From: Bacillus dicomae
GTDB taxonomy: Bacteria; Bacillota; Bacilli; Bacillales; Bacillaceae_G
Length of the DNA stretch: 64,000 nt
NCBI RefSeq assembly: GCF_006494425.1
Contig: NZ_VHIV01000004.1
Location: 124,001 to 188,000, forward strand
Direction of reading: 5' to 3'
Made by a program: the position numbers and the translations under genes. Under the pieces are notes generated by a model. The model saw only the letters and a list, made by a program, of their open reading frames with translations, had not been told where the DNA came from and ran no database searches. Of this stretch, positions 26,272 through 35,074 are shown in pieces. Each line of letters begins with the position of its first letter. Within the stretch, counting starts at the first letter, position 1.

Positions 26272-27461
26272 TTCTCTTTCACTTCCATTCCGTCATACAC
26301 ATCGTCGGAAGGATTTTTAACCACCTTTTGCCCCACTGTTACGCCTTCTACAACCTCTGTCCAGTCTCCATCAGTAGAACCTTTTTTCACATTTTGTTTA
26401 CGAAGTTTTCCTTTATCCTCAACATAAACAAATGCATCATCGCCTTTTTCTACAATGCTCTTAGTCGGAACAGCAATCATCGTCTTATTTTCTAAACTTA
26501 CTTGCAATGAAACGTGATAACCTGGAGATAAACCATCTTGACTATCAAGACTTGCTTTATATGTATATTGGGACATATTTTGAGTCGCTTCACCCATACC
26601 ACCGGCTTGCGCCATCTCTGCACTCGTTGGGAATTCACTTACCTCTGTAATTTTACCTGTCCACTTCTTCTTATTATTTGCTTTCGCAGTTACAGTAAAT
26701 GTTTGATCCTTTTGAATTTGTGACTTTTGAAGCTCAGTTAACGTCCCTTGAACTTGGAATGGATCTTTAGACGCCACTTGTAAGAATGCTTTCCCTTGAC
26801 CACCTAACGCTTGAGATGAACTTTGTGCCGCATCTTTATCTAACTTTTGAACAACACCAGCAAAGTTACTATAAATAGTAAGCTCTTTCTGCTTTTTACT
26901 TAACTCTTCTTTCTGCAACTTCCCTTTTTCTTTCTCAAGATCAGTTGTCTTTTGCGCCATTTCTAACTCACTTACTTGCTCTTCCATCGGATCTGTTACT
27001 TCTTTCCCAGCTCCGCTATCTTTCGCCTTCTTAATTTCTTTCTTCAACGAATCAATTTTCTTCTTCCCTTGATCATAACGCATATCTGCCATCTTCTGAT
27101 CAAGCTCAGCTTGCTTCATTTGCAAATTAATCTCTTCATTATCATAAGAGAATAACTTCGCACCTTTCTCTACCTCTTGTCCTTCTTTTACCTCAATATC
27201 TTTCACTTTTCCTTTAGTCGGATCCGCATAGAAACTTTCAATATTACCAGGCTTCACCTGACCAGAAATCAATTTCGTATTATTCAGCTTACGCTCTGTT
27301 ACCTTCTCAAAACTCACAGCATCAGCAGATGTTGATGCGCCTTTCTTCTTCCCTTGCATAACAAAAATATTAACTGCTGCTACAATAACAATTAATGCAA
27401 TAACCCCGATAATAATCCATTTCTTCTTCTTGTTTGGAGTACGAACCGTATTTGGTACCAT
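26268..27461 (-). CDS. yknX: Membrane-fusion (adaptor) protein of ABC efflux pump (YknX)
   Basis: One membrane anchor (~16-35), a lipoyl/beta-barrel region with VKEGQEVEKGAKLFSYD, a Lys/Glu coiled coil (~115-190, QADMRYDQGKKKIDSLKKE-like), then the barrel and membrane-proximal domains. 397 residues, HlyD/MacA type. First gene of the operon, ATG after AAAGGAGAG. In B. subtilis the system gives resistance to SdpC; the B. cereus substrate is unknown. Confidence 0.88.
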   Translation of the reverse strand: MVPNTVRTPNKKKKWIIIGVIALIVIVAAVNIFVMQGKKKGASTSADAVSFEKVTERKLNNTKLISGQVKPGNIESFYADPTKGKVKDIEVKEGQEVEKGAKLFSYDNEEINLQMKQAELDQKMADMRYDQGKKKIDSLKKEIKKAKDSGAGKEVTDPMEEQVSELEMAQKTTDLEKEKGKLQKEELSKKQKELTIYSNFAGVVQKLDKDAAQSSSQALGGQGKAFLQVASKDPFQVQGTLTELQKSQIQKDQTFTVTAKANNKKKWTGKITEVSEFPTSAEMAQAGGMGEATQNMSQYTYKASLDSQDGLSPGYHVSLQVSLENKTMIAVPTKSIVEKGDDAFVYVEDKGKLRKQNVKKGSTDGDWTEVVEGVTVGQKVVKNPSDDVYDGMEVKEK

Positions 27462-27726
27462 ATTCTCTCTCCTTTTTATAACTTAATAGTTTAATATAAA
27501 AATTGTATAAAACTTTCTGAAAATAAATTACATATTATTACATTCTTTTTACAAAGTTTTACACATCCATTTTTATTGTAACAAAAATTTCCATGATTAG
27601 AAATATGACATTATGTCTTTTAAGATAGATTTAAGGAAAGATTATAGTAATATAAGAAAAGCTATTCTTTATTAATAAACTCCTCACCAAGATAAATTAT
27701 TTTCCTAATTACACTGCTGCCATTTT

Positions 27727-27744
27727 TGTCATATATATTTGACA
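27727..27744. promoter_or_regulatory. Operator-like palindrome 1, TGTCA-N8-TGACA
   Basis: TGTCATATATATTTGACA. Its right half overlaps the -35 of the HTH gene promoter, so a bound repressor would block RNA polymerase. Confidence 0.65.
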
Positions 27745-27767
27745 TTTCATTTATTCAATTATAGAAT
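27739..27767 (+). promoter_or_regulatory. SigA promoter of the HTH/DUF3278 operon
   Basis: TTGACA (27739-27744), 17-bp spacer, TAGAAT (27762-27767). Confidence 0.8.
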
Positions 27768-27787
27768 GTCACATATATATGACATTC
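27764..27787. promoter_or_regulatory. Operator-like palindrome 2, GAATGTCA-N8-TGACATTC
   Basis: 8-bp perfect arms overlapping the -10 and start region. The centre is 40 bp from the centre of palindrome 1. Confidence 0.65.
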
Positions 27788-27827
27788 CGGTACACAAGGT
27801 CTACAACTATTAATAGGAGGTTTATAT

Positions 27828-28019
27828 TTGAATAACGTTAAACAGTATCGAAAATCTGAAGGTCTATCGCAGCTAGAATTAGCTAAAAGAGTTAAAGTGG
27901 CGAGACAGACAATAAACTTAATTGAAAACAATAAATATAATCCCTCTTTAACCTTATGTATCGAATTAGCAAAAGCACTAAAAACAGATTTAAACAGTCT
28001 ATTTTGGGAGGGGAACTAA
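27828..28019 (+). CDS. Small XRE/Cro-type HTH regulator
   Basis: 63 residues, all one helix-turn-helix domain: VKQYRKSEGLSQLELAKRVKVARQTINLIENNKYNPSLTLCIELAKAL. YozG-like single-domain repressor class. TTG start 7 bases after AGGAGG. The stop codon abuts the ATG of the membrane-protein gene. The two palindromes on its own promoter indicate autoregulation. Confidence 0.9.
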   Translation: MNNVKQYRKSEGLSQLELAKRVKVARQTINLIENNKYNPSLTLCIELAKALKTDLNSLFWEGN

Positions 28020-28532
28020 ATGATGAAAATTGAATGGAAAGAAAGGGTTTATAATAATTTCGTTGGAACAATGAGTGAGCGAGATGAATATCAAAAACAA
28101 GAAATCAATAAAGAATTATCTGTGGCTGGAATTGGTTTATGGTGGTTAAATATGTTGATAATGCTTATTATGTTACTTGTTGATACTATGAACCACACAA
28201 TATCTATAGGAACTATATTAATTTTTCTATCTAATATGATTTATGCTAATTATTTAACCTTTAAGTTTAAGAAAAAAGGTTTAAACGAGACTGAATGTGC
28301 AACAAAAGAAGAGTATTTGCAACATAAGAAAACTTTAAGAAAAGCTGGCTTAAAAGCAGGTATACTTTGGGGCTTTCAAATGTTTGTTTTTATGAATTAT
28401 ATCTTTCCCTATGTAGGTTCAGAAGAAATCTCTATTTCTTTATTTGATGTTGTACTTTGGAGTTGCGCCGGTGGATTTTTCGGTCTAACTATGTACATAA
28501 TTGGTTTATTAAATCTAAAAAAATTATATTAA
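28020..28532 (+). CDS. DUF3278-like membrane protein, partner of HTH regulator
   Basis: 170 residues with four predicted helices in two pairs (about 38-85 and 115-168) around a charged loop. HTH-regulator/small-membrane-protein pairs of this type are common in Firmicutes; the membrane protein may sense a signal and control the regulator. It starts ATGATG directly after the HTH stop, with GGAGGGG before it. DUF3278 is my best match, from pattern only. Confidence 0.72.
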   Translation: MMKIEWKERVYNNFVGTMSERDEYQKQEINKELSVAGIGLWWLNMLIMLIMLLVDTMNHTISIGTILIFLSNMIYANYLTFKFKKKGLNETECATKEEYLQHKKTLRKAGLKAGILWGFQMFVFMNYIFPYVGSEEISISLFDVVLWSCAGGFFGLTMYIIGLLNLKKLY

Positions 28533-28596
28533 TTAACAAAAATCATTTACACATTAAACTGCAATTTTACATAATGATTTTCCTTATATAAAAATA

Positions 28597-28632
28597 TAAA
28601 AGCTATCCAATATAAAAATTGGATAGCTTTTC
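28597..28632. terminator. Bidirectional terminator, DUF3278 gene / transporter
   Basis: AAAAGCTATCCAA pairs with TTGGATAGCTTTT; A/T tails both sides. A second, longer-loop hairpin (AAAATCATT/AATGATTTT) lies at 28539-28583. Confidence 0.85.
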
Positions 28633-28642
28633 AAACAAAATA

Positions 28643-29977
28643 TTATGCCGCTTTAGGGGCTTTGCTCTCATGTCCACGTTGAACGATGAACAAGAAGACT
28701 GTTGATAAAATGGCACCTGCTAATAGTAAGATGAAACAACCATCCCAGCCAGAACGATCAACAATAACACCAATTGCTGCGTTTGCTACAAGACTTCCGC
28801 CTACATAACCGAACAGACCACACATACCAACTGTCGTACCTACTGCAAATTTCGGTACTAATTCCATCGCACTTAAACCGATTAAGAACTGTGGTACATA
28901 AATTAAACAACCGATAATAGAAACTGCAATACTTACAACAAGTATGCTAGTTGCTTGCCAATATACAAACGTACCAATTACAACTCCGACCATACTAATG
29001 ATACATAATGGCATACGTTTTCCTTTAAATAATTTATCACTTAAAAGACCAACGATTAATGAACTTGGAATTGCCATACCTTCAAAGATTGCGTACGCCG
29101 CGTGTGCTTCATTTTTTGAGAAACCTTTAACTGTCGTTAAATAAAGTGGAACCCAGTTAATAACACCGAAGCGAATTAAATAAACAAATGCATTTGCAAT
29201 ACATAAAAACCATACAAATTTATTTTTCACTACATACTTCATTAAAATTTCTTTTGGTGACATCTTGTTAGCATTGTCTGCTTTTTCAAGATTTTCATAG
29301 TCATTACGATACTCATCAATTGGAGGAAGACCTTCTGATTCTGGTGTATCCTTCGCATTAATCCAAACAAGAACTGAAATTACCATTGCGATAATCGCTG
29401 GGAAAATAAACACGCCGCCTTGCCAATGATTTTCACCAAAAATACCTACACCAATTCCGACAAGTGGTGGTACAAGCATTCCACCTACGTTATGTGAAAT
29501 ATTCCAAATACCTGTTTTCGTACCGCGCTCTTTCTTCGAGAACCATTTCGTCATAACAATACTACAAGGTGGTGCTCCCATACCTTGTACAATACCGTTA
29601 ACAACAAGTAATGTAACAATCATCCCAAATGAAGATGCAAAACCGAAGCAAATATTTACAAGCCCTGATAAAAATAAACCGACCGCGATAAAGCGCTGGG
29701 CGAAAGCTTTATCAGATAAATTCCCCATAAAGAACTTACTAAATCCATAAACAATTGCCATTACTGAACCTAGTAGACCAATTTCAGCTGTACTAAAGCC
29801 ATATTCTTGTACTAAATACGTACTTGATAACGTAAAGTTACTACGAACTAAATAATAAGCAGCATATCCAACTGAAATTCCGATTAACACACGAATACGT
29901 AGTAATCGATATACACGGTCGATCATATCCGCAGGCAATCTTTCAATTGCAGGTGCTGGCTTGAGCCATTTAAACAT
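28643..29977 (-). CDS. pgtP: Organophosphate:phosphate antiporter (GlpT/UhpT/PgtP family)
   Basis: Major-facilitator transporter, 444 residues, 12 helices. The family blocks IGISVGYAAYYLVRSNFTLS, YGFSKFFMGNLSD, GMGAPPCSIVMTKWFSKKERGTKTGIWNISHNVGG and SEGLPPIDEYRNDY are visible. The conserved Arg of the substrate site (YLVRSN) is present. It is last in a five-gene operon with a binding lipoprotein, kinase and response regulator, the logic of Salmonella PgtABCP and S. aureus HptRSA-UhpT. That points to phosphoglycerate or hexose-phosphate uptake rather than glycerol-3-phosphate. Symbol given by context, not proven. Confidence 0.82.
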   Translation of the reverse strand: MFKWLKPAPAIERLPADMIDRVYRLLRIRVLIGISVGYAAYYLVRSNFTLSSTYLVQEYGFSTAEIGLLGSVMAIVYGFSKFFMGNLSDKAFAQRFIAVGLFLSGLVNICFGFASSFGMIVTLLVVNGIVQGMGAPPCSIVMTKWFSKKERGTKTGIWNISHNVGGMLVPPLVGIGVGIFGENHWQGGVFIFPAIIAMVISVLVWINAKDTPESEGLPPIDEYRNDYENLEKADNANKMSPKEILMKYVVKNKFVWFLCIANAFVYLIRFGVINWVPLYLTTVKGFSKNEAHAAYAIFEGMAIPSSLIVGLLSDKLFKGKRMPLCIISMVGVVIGTFVYWQATSILVVSIAVSIIGCLIYVPQFLIGLSAMELVPKFAVGTTVGMCGLFGYVGGSLVANAAIGVIVDRSGWDGCFILLLAGAILSTVFLFIVQRGHESKAPKAA

Positions 29978-29996
29978 ATTCTTTCGTCTCCTTTTC

Positions 29997-31031
29997 TCAC
30001 TTCTGAGAGAGACGTTGTCTATTCCATATCTCGATTATTCCGCTATTTGATATATTTTGGTTTGTTCTTCTAACCGGCTGTCCTTCTATTTCTTTCTCGT
30101 TCTTCGCAAACATCGTTGGCACGCCAAACGAAACCTTTTCTAAAATGTGACCCGCTTCTTCTGATAAACAATAATCAATAAATAAATCCGCAATAATACC
30201 ATTCGGTGCACGTTTTAGTTTCGAAATCGCATTAACAGATAACCCTGTTTGCTCAGGTACGATACTTACAACTGAAAAGCCTTGTTTTTGAAGCATTCTC
30301 TGATCTCCCATGAAATTGATGCCGATCATATACTCACCACTCGCAACAAGTTCTACTGGTATGTAACCATTGACCGTTGCTTCACCAACTTGTCCTGCAA
30401 GGCTCTTAACATATTCCTTCGCTTCCTCTTCACCTACAGTATCAATAAGTGATTGAAAAAACGTATATGCTGTTCCTGAGACATTTGGATCTGGCATAAC
30501 AATCTTTCCCTTATATACTGGATTTAATAAATCTTGCCACCTTGATGGATAAGAGATTCCGAGCGGTGCTATCTCTTCACTCCACCGCTCTTTATTGATC
30601 GCGATTGCCAGTTTCTCCACCTCATAACCGTACCAATAACCATCTTTATCTTTAATAGTTTTTGAAATACGGTTTGCATGCTGACTCGTAACAGGAATAG
30701 ATAGATTTTTTTGCTTCATCATTTGATGCGCATCTACCGTACCGCCAATAATAATATCCGCTTTCGGATTTCCAGCTTCCTCTTCTACCCTTCTAAGAAG
30801 CTCTTCTGTCGAAAGACGAATAAATTCATACGTACAGCCGCGTGGTTTACAAAATGATGAAAGCAACGCTTCCCCAACTTCCTCGCGAGCTGCGACATAC
30901 GCCACAAGATGACGATTATCCAAAATAGGGAGACCACTTTTATTATATTTAATAGAGGTTGTATCTCGAGAGCAACTAGACATCGCTCCTCCAATTACTA
31001 GCAAAAAGAAGAAAAAGGCTATCTTTCTCAT
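29997..31031 (-). CDS. Lipoprotein extracellular solute-binding/sensor protein
   Basis: Signal peptide with lipidation Cys20 (GGAMSSCS), then a periplasmic-binding-protein type II fold, iron/organophosphate-binding (HptA/PgtC) class: DIIIGGTVDAHQMMK, VMPDPNVSGTAYTFFQ, KAPNGIIADLFIDYCLSEEAGHILE-like blocks. No ABC permease or ATPase is nearby, so it probably senses the ligand for the kinase rather than importing it. It overlaps the upstream gene by 4 nt. Confidence 0.82.
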   Translation of the reverse strand: MRKIAFFFFLLVIGGAMSSCSRDTTSIKYNKSGLPILDNRHLVAYVAAREEVGEALLSSFCKPRGCTYEFIRLSTEELLRRVEEEAGNPKADIIIGGTVDAHQMMKQKNLSIPVTSQHANRISKTIKDKDGYWYGYEVEKLAIAINKERWSEEIAPLGISYPSRWQDLLNPVYKGKIVMPDPNVSGTAYTFFQSLIDTVGEEEAKEYVKSLAGQVGEATVNGYIPVELVASGEYMIGINFMGDQRMLQKQGFSVVSIVPEQTGLSVNAISKLKRAPNGIIADLFIDYCLSEEAGHILEKVSFGVPTMFAKNEKEIEGQPVRRTNQNISNSGIIEIWNRQRLSQK

Positions 31032-31810
31032 GACACATTCTCCTTTACAAATAAATTTGCGAGGGAGCTTTTCATATACATGACATTCCCGTTATTATCA
31101 CCGAGATATTGCACAACAAAATACGATGGATACACAGAAATAGTAAGAATGTCTTCACGCTCATTCTTTATACGCTTACCTGTTTTATAAGCGGTAATAT
31201 AAGCAATCGGTTCATTCTGCGATTGTAATAACTTCTGTATTTCTCCGTAATCCGTAATTTGCTTTGCATACCGAATGGAATCAAGTATGTGCGTAAGGTC
31301 GATAGTACGTACCACATTACCTTGGCGCACTATGACATCCTGTGCTGACGCAAAGAAATCACTAATACGCTCTGGTGTGTAATACAGGCTTAATAAATAC
31401 GTTTGAAATGCTGAAATCATAGGATCCGTACCATTCTTTCCGTACATATCAGCCCCATACTGGAACAAGTCACCTACTGCAAAAGTACGCTTCTGTCCAT
31501 TCAAGTACGTTACTTCTCCAGTAAATACTTGTTCTTGGTCCTTAGCCTCTCTCGGTTCTATTCTAATTCGGTCAAAGAATGAAACAATCGTATGCAAACG
31601 AACTTCATCCGTTATAACAATTTCTCCCCACTTTTCATGCCTAACTTTCATTTCAGTAGGCAGGGATTCATTCACTCTTTGTAAAACAGTTTGTTTGTCA
31701 TTCACTATTGTGATTTTGTTATATATTCGCTTCTCCATCACATAAAACAAAATAAGAGAAACAATGATACAAAAGACAAACATAAGAATTTGAAATGATA
31801 GCCTTTTCAT
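31028..31810 (-). CDS. Membrane-anchored accessory protein (DUF3919-like)
   Basis: One N-terminal membrane helix (~6-24) and a ~235-residue outside domain with no enzyme motif. It overlaps the binding-protein gene by 4 nt and follows the kinase gene. Possibly a link between lipoprotein and kinase. The DUF3919 assignment is from memory of the gene order and is uncertain. Confidence 0.65.
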   Translation of the reverse strand: MKRLSFQILMFVFCIIVSLILFYVMEKRIYNKITIVNDKQTVLQRVNESLPTEMKVRHEKWGEIVITDEVRLHTIVSFFDRIRIEPREAKDQEQVFTGEVTYLNGQKRTFAVGDLFQYGADMYGKNGTDPMISAFQTYLLSLYYTPERISDFFASAQDVIVRQGNVVRTIDLTHILDSIRYAKQITDYGEIQKLLQSQNEPIAYITAYKTGKRIKNEREDILTISVYPSYFVVQYLGDNNGNVMYMKSSLANLFVKENVS

Positions 31811-31876
31811 TTCTGCCTACCTCCAAGATAAAAAAACGTTGTTTCGAAAATACCGCATAATTGTTTCATAAATGTA

Positions 31877-33307
31877 TCATTTAACCGCTTTCAAGTTTTT
31901 TATGTCTTCCATCCGTCTCGGAACCAAAAATGTAATAAATATCGTAGTACCTATTTCTTCACTACTCTCAATCCGCATACTTCCGCCCTGCTTATTCATA
32001 ATCTCCTGACAAATATACAAACCGTAACCATTCCCGTAACTAGAAGGAAGTACCTTACCTCCCGGCGACTCATTCCACTCTGCCAGCACACCTTCATCTA
32101 TACCAATACCATCATCATGAACAAACACCTTTGCCTCACGTTCATTTACAATGACATTCATCCGAATTTGCGTAGCATCGCTATATTTTATCGCATTATC
32201 CAGTACATTTAAGAAGATTTGTTTCGTCTTATCGAAATCCGCAACAACATATACATCTGTTAACTCATTGATAACTTCAATCTCAAATTTCTGCAGGCGA
32301 GGTTTCACAATTGAAACTGCTTCTTCTGCCAATTCCTTTATATTCACAACTGTAGGTGACACTTCAAACGTACTCGTCCCGTACTTTGAAGATTTAAGTA
32401 ACTCCTCTACAAGTGATAATAAACGCTCACTTTCTACAGCGACATAACGCAAGCTCTCCTGCACATCTTCCTTCGCCTTTAACTTCGGAATTAAATCCAC
32501 ATAGCCAAGAATCGCCGTTAACGGTGTTTTTAGCTCATGCGTAATGCGGTCTAAGAAATCTTTCTGCTTCTCTTTTTCCTCTTTCAATTGCTTAATATGC
32601 AGCTCAATTCCATCAGCCATTGCATTAAAAGACGCGGAAAGCTGAGCAATTTCCACATATTCATTTAGCTCAATCTTACTTTTATAATCACCATTCGCAA
32701 GCCGGTGCGCCATTTGCCTTAACTGATCAATTGGCTTATGAAGAGACTTTGCTAAACGAATTGCAAAGAAAATACCCGCAGCTACTAGGCAAAGAGACGT
32801 CATTAAAAACGTCCAACCGACATTTGTTAAAACTTCCTTCTCACCCGTTAACTCATTTATAAAACGCACACTTCCAATGACATCGTTTCCATAATAAACT
32901 GGGCTTGAAAACAAAAGAATTGGAGCCGGATCTCCCTCTTCAAAAACATAAGATTTCTTCCCCTTCAAAGAGCTCTCAATATCAATATTACGATGAAGAA
33001 GCGCTCCTTTTTGCGTATCCGCAACAACATCTCCATTCTTCCCAATCATCTGTACGCGGACATCCATGCGCTTCGCTAAATAAGAAGCAATTAAAAGCGA
33101 ATTCGGACCGAGCGTCTCTACCTCCGCTTCCTTTTCTAAATAATTCATCGTATAAATTTGTGCCTCTACACTTAACTTCTCTAAAGAATTTGCCGCGTTA
33201 TGATACATATTCTTTTCTAACGTAATATAAACGACTGCGTACAAAAGAACAAAAATCGGGATTAACAGTCCCACTATTCCAAACACCATATTTCTCTTTA
33301 AAGACAT
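31877..33307 (-). CDS. Sensor histidine kinase
   Basis: Two membrane helices (~9-29 and ~163-184) flank a ~130-residue extracellular sensor. Then HAMP (~185-240), HisKA with His257 in ITHELKTPLTAILG, and HATPase with N box LDNAIKYSD, HDDGIGID and GNGYGLYI. I place the start at ATG 33307 (MSLKRNMV); a TTG at 33325 lies in the preceding gene. Pairs with the response regulator immediately upstream. Its gene neighbours suggest it senses an organophosphate through the lipoprotein. Confidence 0.9.
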   Translation of the reverse strand: MSLKRNMVFGIVGLLIPIFVLLYAVVYITLEKNMYHNAANSLEKLSVEAQIYTMNYLEKEAEVETLGPNSLLIASYLAKRMDVRVQMIGKNGDVVADTQKGALLHRNIDIESSLKGKKSYVFEEGDPAPILLFSSPVYYGNDVIGSVRFINELTGEKEVLTNVGWTFLMTSLCLVAAGIFFAIRLAKSLHKPIDQLRQMAHRLANGDYKSKIELNEYVEIAQLSASFNAMADGIELHIKQLKEEKEKQKDFLDRITHELKTPLTAILGYVDLIPKLKAKEDVQESLRYVAVESERLLSLVEELLKSSKYGTSTFEVSPTVVNIKELAEEAVSIVKPRLQKFEIEVINELTDVYVVADFDKTKQIFLNVLDNAIKYSDATQIRMNVIVNEREAKVFVHDDGIGIDEGVLAEWNESPGGKVLPSSYGNGYGLYICQEIMNKQGGSMRIESSEEIGTTIFITFLVPRRMEDIKNLKAVK

Positions 33308-33318
33308 ACCATCACCAC

Positions 33319-33990
33319 TTAACAATCCAGTTTATAGCCAACGCCATAAATTGTCTTAATATATTCCCCACTATTCCCTAGCTTCTTCCGCAGTCTTTGC
33401 ACCATAATATCAACCGCTCTCGTATTCCCGATATACTCAAATCCCCATACTTTCTCAAGCAACTCATCCCTCATAAATACACGCTGCGGATTGGAAACAA
33501 ATAACTGACATAAATTAAACTCTCGGTACGTTAACTGAATCTCTTGCCCACTCACATGCACCTTTCTTTCCTTAGGACAAATCGTTATCTCTCCCGCCTC
33601 TATTACTTCATGACTTACCGTTACCTCTGTCTTCTTCACACGCCGCGCCATATTCTTGACCCGAAGAATAAGCTCCGCATAATTAAATGGCTTCGTCACG
33701 TAATCATCTGCCCCTAGCTGCAAGCCAAGCAATTTATCATTCATCTGACTCTTCGCAGTTAACATGAGTACTGGAATATCCCTATCCTTCTCCCGGAACA
33801 AACGAAGCAACTCATACCCATCTGTATCTGGAAGCATAACATCCAAAATCAAAACATCCGGCCCTTCATTCCATCTCTCTAAAGCTTCTTTCCCGTCAGC
33901 CGCCGTGAGCACTTCGTATCCTTCCATCTCAAGCTGCATCCGAATCAAATTGCGAATACTTGACTCATCATCCACTACAAGTATTTTCAT
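33319..33990 (-). CDS. OmpR-family response regulator
   Basis: Receiver domain 1-120 with acidic pocket Asp7/Asp8, phosphorylation site Asp50 (LILDVMLPD), Thr (LTAKS) and Lys (VTKPFN), then a winged helix to residue 223 (RELNLCQLF... RAVDIMVQRLRKKLG... GVGYKL). Start ATG 33990 sits 7 bases after GGAGGAG; the longer frame from 34050 adds an unlikely N-terminus. First gene of the operon, expected to activate the transporter genes. Confidence 0.92.
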   Translation of the reverse strand: MKILVVDDESSIRNLIRMQLEMEGYEVLTAADGKEALERWNEGPDVLILDVMLPDTDGYELLRLFREKDRDIPVLMLTAKSQMNDKLLGLQLGADDYVTKPFNYAELILRVKNMARRVKKTEVTVSHEVIEAGEITICPKERKVHVSGQEIQLTYREFNLCQLFVSNPQRVFMRDELLEKVWGFEYIGNTRAVDIMVQRLRKKLGNSGEYIKTIYGVGYKLDC

Positions 33991-34028
33991 TATTCTCCTC
34001 CTTCCATCCTGTATTATAGTACAGTTTA

Positions 34029-34048
34029 GTATAGCAAAAATCCTATAC
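34029..34048. promoter_or_regulatory. Inverted repeat GTATAG-N8-CTATAC upstream of the response regulator
   Basis: It lies at the -35 region relative to TATAAT (minus, 34018-34013), where an activator would bind. Candidate site for the response regulator itself. Confidence 0.4.
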
Positions 34049-34095
34049 AAAAAGAGAGGGTATTGTCGAACATATTTTGTCGACGATACCCTCTC
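34049..34095 (-). terminator. Terminator of manPA
   Basis: Minus strand: GAGAGGGTAT-C-GTCGA pairs with TCGAC-A-ATACCCTCTC, then TTTTTG. Confidence 0.88.
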
Positions 34096-34112
34096 CTGTT
34101 ATATTTTATCTC

Positions 34113-35057
34113 TTATACGCTCGCAATAATAAATTCAGCACGTCCTACCACCCTATATTCCCCAAAATCGCTTGGTAATATGAGATGATCTCCTTGCTCA
34201 AATTGATACCTGTCAGTCCCGTGCACTAACTCGCCTTCTCCATCTATTACGCTTAAAAGAAGAAATGGATTTTTTTGCGTTAGGTTAACTACTCCATCTA
34301 ACTCCCATTTTTCCACTGAAAAATAAGAGCATTCAATCAGTTTTGTTACATGTAAATCTTCTATTTCTTCATATTGAACAGCTTGTTGATTTGAAACAAA
34401 TGGTGTTTCTATTACTTCCATGCTTTTCTCAAGATGAAGGTCACGCAATTTCCCCTCTGAATCTCTTCTATTATAATCGTATAATCGATACGTAGTATCA
34501 GAGTTTTGCTGCGTTTCTAATATTAAAATCCCTTCACCAATTGCATGAACTGTGCCGCTTGGAACAAAGAAAAAATCACCCGGCTTCACTTTTACACGTT
34601 GTAATAGCTTGTCCCACGCTTCTTGTTCCACCATCTCTACTAGTTCATCCTTTGTCTTTGCATGATGCCCATAAATAATTTCAGCACCTTCTTTACAATC
34701 GATGACATACCAGCATTCAGTCTTTCCTAGCTCACCATTTTCATTTATGCATGCATATTCATCATTTGGATGCACTTGAACAGATAAGTCACGATTTGCA
34801 TCCAAAATTTTTGTAAGAAGAGGGAAACGATCCCCCTCAATATTACCAAATAATTCTCGATGATTATTCCACAATTCCCCTAAAGACAAGCCTTTATACT
34901 TTCCATTTTTAACTACACTTTGTCCATTTTGATGTGCAGCAAACGCCCAACATTCTCCCGTTTGTTCCGATGGTATTTCATATCCGAAAGAAGTTAATTT
35001 CGTACCACCCCAAATTCTTTCTTTGAAAATGGGTGCAAAAAATAACGGTTCTGTCAT
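34113..35057 (-). CDS. manA: Mannose-6-phosphate isomerase, class I
   Basis: Converts mannose-6-phosphate to fructose-6-phosphate (zinc enzyme). Metal ligands appear in SVQVHPNDEYA (Gln/His), TECWYVID (Glu) and SGTVHAIGEG (His). The C-terminal cupin half is present; 314 residues matches B. subtilis ManA. Follows manP by 17 bp in the same transcript. It can also feed the GDP-mannose branch used by the EPS locus. Confidence 0.93.
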   Translation of the reverse strand: MTEPLFFAPIFKERIWGGTKLTSFGYEIPSEQTGECWAFAAHQNGQSVVKNGKYKGLSLGELWNNHRELFGNIEGDRFPLLTKILDANRDLSVQVHPNDEYACINENGELGKTECWYVIDCKEGAEIIYGHHAKTKDELVEMVEQEAWDKLLQRVKVKPGDFFFVPSGTVHAIGEGILILETQQNSDTTYRLYDYNRRDSEGKLRDLHLEKSMEVIETPFVSNQQAVQYEEIEDLHVTKLIECSYFSVEKWELDGVVNLTQKNPFLLLSVIDGEGELVHGTDRYQFEQGDHLILPSDFGEYRVVGRAEFIIASV

Positions 35058-35074
35058 GATTAAAATCCTCCATT

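Larger units (their letters stand above)
27462..27827. other. 366-bp divergent region (yknX / HTH gene)
   Basis: The right part carries a SigA promoter and two operator-like palindromes for the HTH gene. The left part is AT-rich with no promoter I would defend for yknX. No small gene was found. Confidence 0.6.
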
